5,758 nucleotides of DNA from Chloroflexota bacterium (GTDB taxonomy: Bacteria > Chloroflexota > Dehalococcoidia > Lucifugimonadales > UBA1127). The notes beneath the pieces are model-generated. The model did no database searches, was not told where the DNA came from, and worked only from the letters and a program-made list of their open reading frames with translations. The stretch covers positions 1 to 5,758 of the forward strand of contig JAPPNT010000025.1 in assembly GCA_028873745.1 (NCBI GenBank). The letters run 5' to 3'. The stretch's first letter is position 1, and every line of letters starts with the position of its first letter. Position numbers and translations under genes: made by a program. Shown here in pieces: positions 1 to 5,736 of this stretch.

Positions 1-337
1 ATAGGGAGACGGACTGCTCGTAGAGGGGCTCGGCGACCTCGGGCCGGGCGGCGTGGATGAAGCTGGGGCGGCGGCCCTTGCGGGTATCGGCGTAGAGGGT
101 GAACTGGCTGACGACCATCAGGCTGCCGCCGACGTCATCGAGCGAACGGTTGAAGCGGCCGTCGCCGTCGGCGAAGACGCGGAGGTTGACGGTCTTCTCG
201 ACGAGGTAGCTGGCGTCGTCGAGGGTGTCGGCCTCCGTGATGCCGAGGAGGACGACGAAGCCGACGCCAATGCTGCCGGTGAAGCGGCCGTCGACGGTGA
301 GGGAGGCGGAAGACACCCGCTGGAGCAGGGCCCGCAT
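1..337 (-). CDS. dtd: D-aminoacyl-tRNA deacylase, partial (C-terminus beyond window)
   Basis: The product hydrolyses D-amino acids (and mischarged glycine) from tRNA, a cytoplasmic proofreading step after aminoacylation. The 112 visible residues match the family from the first residue: the N-terminus MRALLQRVSSASLTVDG, the segment VEKTVNLRVFADGDGRFNRS (about 46-65), and the catalytic-loop motif SQFTLYADTRKGRRPSF (77-93), whose SQxT stretch lies at the active site in characterised enzymes. The usual length is about 145-150 residues, so roughly 35 are missing past the left edge, including the C-terminal Gly-cisPro substrate-gating motif (N-x-G-P-V-T). The ATG at 337-335 fits the family N-terminus. 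No Shine-Dalgarno is visible on this strand; the AGGAGG seen here is on the opposite strand. Expression is therefore probably coupled to the fmdB-like gene, which ends 9 nt upstream. Identification is firm from sequence; operon membership is inferred. Confidence 0.95.
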   Translation of the reverse strand, partial: MRALLQRVSSASLTVDGRFTGSIGVGFVVLLGITEADTLDDASYLVEKTVNLRVFADGDGRFNRSLDDVGGSLMVVSQFTLYADTRKGRRPSFIHAARPEVAEPLYEQSVSL

Positions 338-346
338 GGGAGGAGG

Positions 347-709
347 CTAGCTGCTCGAGGACTCGGACGAGGCCGCGGCGGGGGCGCCGTGGTCGTGCGA
401 GTGGGAGTGGCCGCCGTGGCTGTGGGAGTGGGAGTGCCCGTGGTCATGGGAGTGGCCGTGGCCATCGTCACTCGAAGAGGACCCGTGGTCGTCGTCGCCG
501 GAAGAGGAGCCGTTGCCGAGGGTGCTCTTCTTCTTGCCGTAGTCATTCACGTACCAACCGCTGCCCTTGAAGATGACGGGAACCAGGCTGATCTGACGGT
601 CAGCCAACTGCCCGCACTCGGGGCAGTCGGTCATGGTGTCCGCGTCAAAACCCTGCCGCAGCTCGAACTTGTGGCTGCAGCTTCTGCACATGTAGTCATA
701 CAAAGGCAA
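347..709 (-). CDS. FmdB-family zinc-ribbon protein with His-rich C-terminal tail
   Basis: A 120-residue protein. The N-terminus MPLYDYMCRSCSHKFE is the FmdB/CxxC_CxxC zinc-ribbon signature. Two CxxC pairs (C8/C11 and C29/C32) should bind one zinc. The FKGSGWY motif (47-53) and the following YGKK are also typical of this family. FmdB proteins were named after a putative regulator of a formamidase gene; for most members the real function is unknown. After about residue 66 the protein becomes low complexity: Ser/Asp-rich, then 13 histidines between residues 75 and 107 in HSH/HDH/HGH repeats, then an Ala/Ser tail. The tail resembles the metal-storage or metal-delivery tails of nickel/zinc chaperones, so metal binding is plausible but inferred. 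The start is a TTG at 709-707, chosen because only this start gives the family N-terminus MPLY and because AGAGG lies 6 nt upstream. It precedes dtd by 9 nt. Confidence 0.9.
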   Translation of the reverse strand: MPLYDYMCRSCSHKFELRQGFDADTMTDCPECGQLADRQISLVPVIFKGSGWYVNDYGKKKSTLGNGSSSGDDDHGSSSSDDGHGHSHDHGHSHSHSHGGHSHSHDHGAPAAASSESSSS

Positions 710-715
710 AGTAAA

Positions 716-720
716 CCTCT
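716..720 (-). promoter_or_regulatory. Ribosome binding site supporting the TTG start of the fmdB-like gene
   Basis: On the minus strand AGAGG (720 to 716) is followed by a 6-nt spacer and then TTG at 709-707. There is no nearby in-frame ATG upstream. The next in-frame ATG (Met7) would remove MPLYDY, which is conserved in the family. The RBS therefore decides the start. Confidence 0.6.
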
Positions 721-752
721 AGTAGCAAGACGCTAGACACTCATCCTTCCAA

Positions 753-782
753 AGCCTACCAATTGCGTGAAGAACGTGTCAA
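753..782 (-). promoter_or_regulatory. Putative promoter of the fmdB-dtd operon
   Basis: The minus strand has a perfect -35 box TTGACA (782 to 777). An 18-nt spacer separates it from TAGGCT (758 to 753), a weak -10 with 3 of 6 matches to TATAAT. Transcription would start near 746, leaving a leader of roughly 37 nt before the TTG start. The -35 is convincing; the -10 is poor, so the call is tentative. Confidence 0.4.
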
Positions 783-788
783 GAATTT

Positions 789-806
789 GCGCCCGCGTGA
801 GGGCGC
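789..806. repeat. GC-rich inverted repeat between the divergent promoters
   Basis: GCGCCC (789-794) and GGGCGC (801-806) are perfect complements separated by the 6-nt loop GCGTGA. The repeat lies just upstream of the plus-strand -10 box, where a -35 element would normally sit, and about 7 bp beyond the minus-strand -35. It could be an operator serving both divergent genes or a chance GC-rich hairpin. There is no T-tract, so it is not an intrinsic terminator. Confidence 0.35.
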
Positions 807-809
807 GCG

Positions 810-818
810 TGATATACT
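810..818 (+). promoter_or_regulatory. Extended -10 promoter for the selenoprotein gene
   Basis: TGATATACT is an extended -10 element: TGN followed by TATACT, one mismatch from TATAAT. No recognisable -35 lies 16-18 nt upstream, which is tolerated at extended -10 promoters. Transcription would begin near 825 and give a leader of about 19 nt that still contains the Shine-Dalgarno sequence. Confidence 0.5.
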
Positions 819-831
819 TTCGCGAAATTCC

Positions 832-838
832 GGGGGTG
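832..838 (+). promoter_or_regulatory. Ribosome binding site for the selenoprotein gene
   Basis: GGGGGTG at 832-838 differs by one base from GGAGGTG and lies 5 nt before the ATG at 844. It places initiation upstream of the in-frame TGA at 895 and so supports real translation through the TGA, rather than a start at an internal ATG such as 1093. Confidence 0.6.
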
Positions 839-843
839 AGGCG

Positions 844-1473
844 ATGGCTTCCGACGTACAGACCATTCCCGTAACTGTCTGGACAGACTACATCTGACCG
901 TGGTGCTACATCGGGCTGGACAGGCTCGACAAGCTGCAAGAGGAATATCCCGTCACGGTCCAGACGCGCGCTTTCTTCCTTCGCCCGGACATCCCGCCGG
1001 GCGGCAGGGAGCGGCAGCCTCGGCCCGGCGAGACCCCCGGGGGCGAGCTCAACGAACCGCTTCGCACCTACGCTCAAGAGGCGGGCTTTGTCATGCGCCG
1101 TAGCCCCCACACGCCGTACACCGTGCCGGCCCTCGAGGCGACGGAGTACGCCAAGGCGATGGGGCTGGAGATGCCCTTCCACCACGCCTGCTTCCGCGCG
1201 CTTTGGGAGCGGGGCGAGGACATCGAGAAGACAGAGGTGCTTTCGGCCGTGGCGGAGGAGGTCGGGCTGGACCCGCGCGGGCTGGAGGAGGCGCTGCGGA
1301 AGCGGACGTACGCCGAGACCGTGCAGGAGAGCTACCAACAGGCGATCAGCTATGGCATCAACGGCATCCCGGCGTTTGTCGTCGGCCGCTACCTGTTCAC
1401 GGGCGCGCACCCGTACGACTTCTTCAAGCAGGTGATGGAGCGGGTGCTGCAAGAGGGACCGAACCCCGGTTAG
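844..1473 (+). CDS. DsbA/FrnE-family thiol oxidoreductase, probable selenoprotein (UPWC active site)
   Basis: Read with TGA at 895-897 as selenocysteine, this gives 209 residues, ending at TAG. The N-terminus runs VTVWTDYI-U18-P19-W20-C21-YIG, which is the start of DsbA-like thioredoxin-fold proteins of the FrnE/HCCA-isomerase class (family form W-[ST]-D-Y-[IV]-C-P-W/F-C-Y-[IL]-G) with U in place of the first, nucleophilic Cys. Downstream are a helical insertion domain and the cis-proline loop GINGIPAFVV (P176), a hallmark of the thioredoxin fold, then VGRYLFTGAHPYDFF. Length matches FrnE proteins (about 210-240). There is no signal peptide, so it should act in the cytoplasm in dithiol/disulfide exchange; the substrate is unknown. 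It has its own RBS and a likely extended -10 promoter, and is divergent from the fmdB-like gene. Frame and homology are intact from 844 through 1473 except for this one codon. The alternatives are a sequencing error or a recent Cys-to-stop mutation (TGC/TGT to TGA), which would make it a pseudogene. Confidence 0.85.
895..897 (+). other. In-frame TGA read as selenocysteine (Sec18)
   Basis: This TGA is in frame with the ATG at 844 (codon 18) and with the long open frame to 1473. It falls exactly on the N-terminal Cys of the CPWC redox motif, the position most often replaced by Sec in redox selenoproteins. TGA also terminates the ATPase gene at 4423-4425, so global reassignment of TGA is unlikely. 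Confidence 0.85.
911..929 (+). promoter_or_regulatory. Candidate bacterial SECIS hairpin
   Basis: UCGGGC (911-916) pairs with GCUCGA (924-929) in six pairs, one a G-U wobble. A further U917-G923 wobble closes the 5-nt apical loop GGACA (918-922). The loop begins with GG and lies 20 nt after the UGA. Known bacterial SECIS elements sit inside the coding region just after the UGA, with an apical loop about 16-37 nt away and a G among its first two bases; the E. coli fdhF loop begins GGU at about 18 nt. All these criteria are met. No bulged U like that of fdhF is obvious. Short hairpins are common in GC-rich DNA, so the support comes mainly from position and loop sequence. Confidence 0.65.
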
Positions 1474-1599
1474 CCTTCATACCGCGTCATTCCCCTTCCA
1501 TTTCCGGGCTCCCGCGCCGGGACTGCTAACCCTCGTCTTCATGCGCCGTTTCAACCTACGTTGCCGCACATGTGGCTGCACCCAGTGGATGACGTGACC

Positions 1600-1604
1600 G
1601 GAGG
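1600..1604 (+). promoter_or_regulatory. Shine-Dalgarno sequence of the exporter operon
   Basis: GGAGG at 1600-1604, within a purine run that reaches the ATG at 1611, leaves a 6-nt spacer. It supports the chosen start of the adaptor gene. No convincing -35/-10 pair was found in 1474-1600, so the operon promoter is either unconventional or shared with the upstream gene. Confidence 0.65.
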
Positions 1605-1610
1605 GGGAGG

Positions 1611-3695
1611 ATGATTGGACTGGTGTCCCGGCTCAACAACATGAGCACCGGACAAGTGGTAGCGATCTGGATCGTCGTAGCTGTCATTCTTGGCATTGGG
1701 GCGGTGGCCTTCATACAGAACCGGGACACGGGCGAGTCGGCCGCGGAAGTGGAGCTGGAAGAGGGGCAGCAGCTGGTGCAGGTGGTCCGCGGCGACCTGG
1801 TCAACCAGATCACCAGCAGCGGCAGCGTGGTCTTCCCCAACCGGCAGGAGGTCTCCTTCGGACTCGCCGGCACCATTGGCGAGATCCTCGTCAGCGAGGG
1901 CGACTCGGTGACGGCGGGGCAGGAGCTGGCGCGGCTGGACGCGACGACGGTCACCAACCTGGAGCGGGACTTGGCGCAGGCGGACGCCGACTTGCAGCGT
2001 TCACGGGAGACGCTGGAGGAGCTCATGGAACCACCAACGGCGCTCGAGGTCGTCGAGGCTGAGGCGGCCATCGCGAAGGCGGAGCTGGCCGTACAGAACG
2101 CGCAAGAGGCGCTGCAGGAGATAGAGGACCCGTTCACGCAGGAGGAGATCGACGAGGCGCTGGCGGACGTGACTTCGGCAGAGGAGGCACTGGCCGAGGC
2201 GCGGGAGGACGTGCAGGCGACGATCGACGAGCACGCGGAGAAGGTGCAGGCGGCCGTGGACGCGCTGGACGAGGTGAAGGCAGCGTATCAGGAGGTCGTC
2301 ACCAACTTCCTCGGGCAGACGTTGACGGAGGCGGACTACCGGCTCTCTCCGGGGGAGTTCTTTACGGCATACGGCATCGACCTGAACACCTTCTTCTCGG
2401 ACGTGCAACTCGAGGATGCCGTGACGTCGGTGCTCCCCTTGACGCCGGGGCCACAATCGGAGCTCGACGACCCGGAGACGCCGTGGGACGAGTTCACCGT
2501 GTACCGCTGGATCGCGCTGTATCCGGGCGCCATCTACGGCAACTGCGACGGGATCAGCACGGCGCCGCAGGACGTGTGCGTGCTGCAGGACATGGAACGG
2601 GTGTGGAGCAAGGTCGATGCGGCGCAAGACGCCGTGGACACAGCATGGGACAACGCCGAGAAGGCCGAGGATAACGCGAACAAGGCGGTGGACTCGGCGG
2701 AGGACGCCCTGGAGAGCGCGGAGGAGCGGCTGGAAGAGGTCTACGTGACCTCCGACAATCTGGAAGTCCAGGTGAAGGTCCATGACGTGGCCGTGGCGAA
2801 GGCAAAGCTGGACGATGCACGGGTCAAGCTCGACGAGCTGGACGACGCGCCCGACGAGACGACCGTGTCGCTGCGACAGGCGCAGATCGCCGCGAATGAG
2901 GCGTCGCTGACGCTGGCCAAGGAGCAGCTACAACTCGTCACGCTGGTGGCTCCATTCGCGGGGCAGGTGAGCGCGGTGCACATGGGCGCGGGCGATACGC
3001 TGAACGCCAACGCCGCGAACAACGCCGTCCTGGAGATCGTGGACACGACGGTCGCGGAGGTCGACGCGCGGCTGGACGAGATTGACGTGCTGAACGTGCA
3101 GGTGGGTGCGGAGGTCGTCGTCGAGCTCGACGGGCTGCCGGGCGCGGGGCTGCCGGGCGTGGTGCGGGAGATCTCACAGACGGGCGAGAACCAGCAGGGC
3201 GTCGTGACGTATCCCATCCAGATTTCCCTGCAGACACCGCCCCTGCTGCAGCTCCGTGAGGGGCTGAGCGCCACGGCGAACATCGTGCTGCAGCAGGAGT
3301 CGGACGTGCTGCTGATCCCCGTAACCTCGATAGCGGGAACGGTCGCGCAGCCGACGGTGCTGGTGAGCGTGGACGGCGACGTGATGGAACGAGCGGTGGC
3401 GCTGGGGGCCTCCGACGGTTTCTGGATGGTCGTGACGGAGGGCGTGAGCGAGGGCGACAGCCTCGTGTCGACGGGCGGCGTTGGGGACGCGCCCAACTTC
3501 GGGAACACCGCGCGGCTGGGTGGGCTCGGCGGACTGGGAGGCCCGGCGGGTCTCGGCGGCGGAGCGGGCAACCTTACGCCGGAACAGCGGCAGGCGCTGC
3601 GAGAGCAGTTCCGGCAGGCCGGCGGCTTCGGTGGCCAAGGAGCAGGCGCGGGCGGCGGACAGCGTGGCCAGCGCGGCCAGGGCGCCGGGCAATAG
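1611..3695 (+). CDS. MacA/HlyD-type membrane-fusion adaptor of an ABC exporter, enlarged
   Basis: A 694-residue adaptor that would link the MacB-like permease to the cell exterior. In order: a short cytoplasmic N-terminus, one membrane anchor (about 16-36, VVAIWIVVAVILGIGAVAF), the first half of the lipoyl/barrel-sandwich domain (about 82-112, including AGTIGEILVSEGDSVTAGQELARLD split across strands), a long Ala/Glu-rich helix (about 113-235), an inserted non-coiled domain (about 236-330), the returning helix (about 331-445), the second lipoyl half (VAPFAGQVSAVHMGAGD, 447-463), a beta-barrel (about 480-565), a membrane-proximal domain (about 566-625), and a Gly-rich tail (632-694). Classical MacA is about 370-400 residues; the excess is in the hairpin, its tip domain and the tail. 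There is no lipobox, so it is anchored by the helix. A strong Shine-Dalgarno supports the ATG. It is the first gene of an operon with the ATPase and permease; the substrate is unknown. Confidence 0.9.
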   Translation: MIGLVSRLNNMSTGQVVAIWIVVAVILGIGAVAFIQNRDTGESAAEVELEEGQQLVQVVRGDLVNQITSSGSVVFPNRQEVSFGLAGTIGEILVSEGDSVTAGQELARLDATTVTNLERDLAQADADLQRSRETLEELMEPPTALEVVEAEAAIAKAELAVQNAQEALQEIEDPFTQEEIDEALADVTSAEEALAEAREDVQATIDEHAEKVQAAVDALDEVKAAYQEVVTNFLGQTLTEADYRLSPGEFFTAYGIDLNTFFSDVQLEDAVTSVLPLTPGPQSELDDPETPWDEFTVYRWIALYPGAIYGNCDGISTAPQDVCVLQDMERVWSKVDAAQDAVDTAWDNAEKAEDNANKAVDSAEDALESAEERLEEVYVTSDNLEVQVKVHDVAVAKAKLDDARVKLDELDDAPDETTVSLRQAQIAANEASLTLAKEQLQLVTLVAPFAGQVSAVHMGAGDTLNANAANNAVLEIVDTTVAEVDARLDEIDVLNVQVGAEVVVELDGLPGAGLPGVVREISQTGENQQGVVTYPIQISLQTPPLLQLREGLSATANIVLQQESDVLLIPVTSIAGTVAQPTVLVSVDGDVMERAVALGASDGFWMVVTEGVSEGDSLVSTGGVGDAPNFGNTARLGGLGGLGGPAGLGGGAGNLTPEQRQALREQFRQAGGFGGQGAGAGGGQRGQRGQGAGQ

Positions 3696-3698
3696 GAG
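3694..3698 (+). promoter_or_regulatory. Ribosome binding site of the ATPase gene, overlapping the adaptor stop
   Basis: AGGAG at 3694-3698 shares its first two bases with the adaptor TAG stop (3693-3695) and lies 7 nt before the ATG at 3706. It favours that ATG over the second in-frame ATG at 3718, for which the spacing would be 19 nt. The overlap suggests termination-reinitiation coupling. Confidence 0.7.
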
Positions 3699-3705
3699 CG
3701 CCGAC

Positions 3706-4425
3706 ATGCAGCAAGCAATGCCGGTCATCTCCATCCAGCACGTGACGAAGACCTACCAGATGGGCCACGTCCGCGTGAACGCATTGCAGGGTGTCAGTCT
3801 CACCGTCGAGCGGGGCGAGATGCTGGCGGTAATGGGGCCGTCGGGGTCCGGCAAGTCGACGATGATGAATATCATCGGATGCCTGGACGTGCCAACCTCG
3901 GGCCAGTACTTGCTGGAAGGCGAGGACGTCCGGGCGATGAACGACAACCAGTTGGCGTCCATCCGGCAAGGCAAGATCGGGTTCGTGTTTCAGACGTACA
4001 ACCTGCTGCAGCGGGCGACCGCATTGGCGAACGTCGAGATGCCGCTGATGTACGGCAATGGGCACAATCGGCGGGCGCGGGCGCTGGAGGCGCTTGAACG
4101 GGTAGGGCTGGCGCACCGGGCGAGGCATATGCCGACGGAGCTCTCCGGCGGCGAGCAGCAGCGCGTCGGCATTGCGCGGGCGCTGGTGAAGGAGCCGTCC
4201 ATCCTGCTGGCGGACGAGCCGACGGGCAACCTCGACACCCGGTCGAGCGACGAGATCCTGTCCGTTATCCAGGACCTGAACCGGAATGAGGGCCTCACAA
4301 TCGTGCTCGTCACGCACGAGACGGACATCGCGCAGCACACTAGGCGCGTCGTCTCATTCCGTGACGGGCTGGTGGTGGACGACGCGCCGGTAGCGCAACC
4401 CCTGCTGGCGGGGCAGCACGCATGA
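3706..4425 (+). CDS. MacB/LolD-class ABC transporter ATPase
   Basis: A 239-residue nucleotide-binding subunit that powers the MacB-like permease. All ABC motifs are intact: Walker A GPSGSGKST (44-52), Q-loop Q96 in FVFQTYNLL, signature LSGGEQQR (146-153), Walker B ILLADEP with catalytic Glu171, D-loop GNLD (174-177), and switch His204 in LVTHE. The sequence between Walker A and the Q-loop (MMNIIGCLDVPTSGQYLLEG) and the TGNLD ending are characteristic of the MacB/LolD/FtsE-like class rather than importers. The frame is open further upstream, but the ATG at 3706 has a well-placed Shine-Dalgarno and gives the normal family N-terminus (VISIQHVTKTY). It stops at TGA, overlapping the permease ATG as ATGA. 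In this system the ATPase and permease are separate polypeptides, unlike E. coli MacB, in which they are fused. Confidence 0.96.
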   Translation: MQQAMPVISIQHVTKTYQMGHVRVNALQGVSLTVERGEMLAVMGPSGSGKSTMMNIIGCLDVPTSGQYLLEGEDVRAMNDNQLASIRQGKIGFVFQTYNLLQRATALANVEMPLMYGNGHNRRARALEALERVGLAHRARHMPTELSGGEQQRVGIARALVKEPSILLADEPTGNLDTRSSDEILSVIQDLNRNEGLTIVLVTHETDIAQHTRRVVSFRDGLVVDDAPVAQPLLAGQHA

Positions 4426-5666
4426 GCCCGATGACCACATTCCTGACGGCGCTGGATGCGCTGAACTCGAACAAGCTGCGCTCGGGGCTGACGCTGCTGG
4501 GCATCATCATCGGCGTGACGGCGGTGATCGCGCTGACGGCCATCGGCAACGGGGCGCAGGAGACGATCACGGCGCGCATCCAGTCGCTGGGCACGAACCT
4601 GCTGTTCGTACGGCCAGGGGCCACCAGCACATTCGGGTTTGCGGGCGCGGCGGGGAGCGCGGCGACGCTGACGCTGGAGGACTCGGAGGCGCTGATGGAC
4701 CCGGTGCTGGCATCGCACGTTGTGGACGTGGCGCCGGAGACGAGCACCCGGTCGCAGGTAGTCTTCGAGCGGGAGAACACCAACACGCAGATACTGGGCG
4801 TCACTCCCTCATACCTGCCCGTGCGGGCATACGAGCTGGCGGACGGCCGGTCAATCTCGGAGGAGGACATCGCGCGGCGGTCGCAGGTGGCGGTGCTGGC
4901 GTCGGAGACGGCGGAGGAGCTGTTCGGGCTGCGGCAGCCGGTGGGGCACACGATCAAGATCGGCGGGCGGCCGTTCGAGGTGGTCGGGCTGCTGGAGCCC
5001 AAGGGCGGGACGGGCTTCGGCAACCAGGACGACCGCATCCTGGTGCCCGTCTCGACGGCGTACTACCGGCTGGGAGCGCAGCGCACGCCAGGCGGCGAGA
5101 TCACCGTGCAGAACATCAACGTGCAAATTGCCAGCGAGGACGTGAGCGACGCGGCGACGGAGCAGATCAGCGGCATCCTTCGGCTGCGGCACCGCATCAC
5201 CGACGAGGACGACTTCACGGTCACGAGCCAGGTGGAGACGATTGAGACGCTGGAGGAAACCACGCAGACGTTCGTCATCTTCCTGGGGGCCATCGCGAGC
5301 ATCGCGCTGCTGGTGGGCGGCATCGGCATCATGAACATCATGCTGGTGTCGGTGACGGAGCGGACGCGGGAGATCGGCATCCGGAAGGCGATGGGGGCCA
5401 AGCGGCGGGACATCCTCTCGCAGTTCCTGGTGGAGGCGGTCCTGCTGAGCCTGACGGGCGGCATCATCGGCGTGGGGCTGGGGTACGGGTTCACCTACTT
5501 CTTCGACGACGTGGAGCTGGGTGGGCAGGCGCTGAACATGGTGTTCAGCGGGGACATCGCGGTCATTGCGACGGCGGTATCGGGGGCCATCGGGCTGTTC
5601 TTCGGCATCTACCCGGCGATGCAGGCGGCGCGACTGCATCCCATCGAGGCGCTGCGGCACGAGTAG
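4422..5666 (+). CDS. MacB/FtsX-type ABC transporter permease
   Basis: A 414-residue membrane subunit with the MacB topology. It has TM1 at about 21-43 (SGLTLLGIIIGVTAVIALTA), a large extracytoplasmic MacB core domain (about 45-280), TM2 at about 284-308, TM3 at about 334-360, TM4 at about 377-399, and a short cytoplasmic C-terminus ending HPIEALRHE. The segment after TM2, GIMNIMLVSVTERTREIGIR followed by KAMGAKRRDI, is the classic MacB/FtsX coupling region that contacts the ATPase. Such permeases drive mechanotransmission to a partner adaptor instead of transporting through the membrane channel; substrates include macrolides, peptides and lipoproteins in studied cases, and the substrate here is unknown. 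The start at 4422 overlaps the ATPase stop (ATGA) and has only a weak Shine-Dalgarno (GGCGGGG, about 10 nt upstream), as expected for coupled translation. The ATG at 4431 is a possible alternative. Confidence 0.95.
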   Translation: MSPMTTFLTALDALNSNKLRSGLTLLGIIIGVTAVIALTAIGNGAQETITARIQSLGTNLLFVRPGATSTFGFAGAAGSAATLTLEDSEALMDPVLASHVVDVAPETSTRSQVVFERENTNTQILGVTPSYLPVRAYELADGRSISEEDIARRSQVAVLASETAEELFGLRQPVGHTIKIGGRPFEVVGLLEPKGGTGFGNQDDRILVPVSTAYYRLGAQRTPGGEITVQNINVQIASEDVSDAATEQISGILRLRHRITDEDDFTVTSQVETIETLEETTQTFVIFLGAIASIALLVGGIGIMNIMLVSVTERTREIGIRKAMGAKRRDILSQFLVEAVLLSLTGGIIGVGLGYGFTYFFDDVELGGQALNMVFSGDIAVIATAVSGAIGLFFGIYPAMQAARLHPIEALRHE

Positions 5667-5718
5667 GGGGGTTCCCATACTTGGCGCCGCTACTGTCGCC
5701 CGCAGACACAAGATGAGG

Positions 5719-5736
5719 CTTAGGGGGCCCCCAAAG
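5719..5736. repeat. GC-rich imperfect palindrome downstream of the exporter operon
   Basis: GGGGGCCCCC (5723-5732) is flanked by one A/A mismatch and then by CTT/AAG, giving an 18-bp imperfect palindrome. It lies 52 nt after the permease stop. No T-run follows, so an intrinsic terminator is not supported. It may be a protein-binding site or chance. The rest of 5667-5758 shows no gene. Confidence 0.3.

Noticed and set aside
338..346. AGGAGG next to the dtd start
   Set aside because: The purine run is on the plus strand; on the minus strand it reads CCTCCTCCC and cannot act as a Shine-Dalgarno for dtd.
53..736. Long plus-strand open frame antisense to dtd and the fmdB-like gene
   Set aside because: The minus-strand genes have clear family signatures; this frame gives a Val/Ala/Gly-rich translation produced by GC-rich codon structure and the His-repeat DNA.
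900..1103. Small plus-strand frame beginning right after the TGA
   Set aside because: It is in a different frame from the conserved protein and its translation has no family features; a shadow frame.
733..1452. Minus-strand 239-codon open frame opposite the selenoprotein gene
   Set aside because: Arg/Leu-rich translation without recognisable motifs. The plus strand encodes a coherent thioredoxin-fold protein over the same interval.
1093..1473. Shorter version of the oxidoreductase starting at the ATG at 1093
   Set aside because: This start lacks the entire redox active site and has no good Shine-Dalgarno. The same frame extends upstream through family-like sequence to the ATG at 844, broken only by the TGA at the Cys position.
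1510..1522. Possible terminator hairpin TCCCG-CGC-CGGGA after the selenoprotein gene
   Set aside because: Only a 5-bp stem with a 3-nt loop and no following T-tract; expected by chance in GC-rich DNA.
3481..3705. N-terminal extension of the ATPase inside the adaptor gene
   Set aside because: The frame is open, but these 75 codons overlap the adaptor's tail and have low-complexity Arg/Ser/Ala content. The ATG at 3706 has a proper Shine-Dalgarno and the normal family start.
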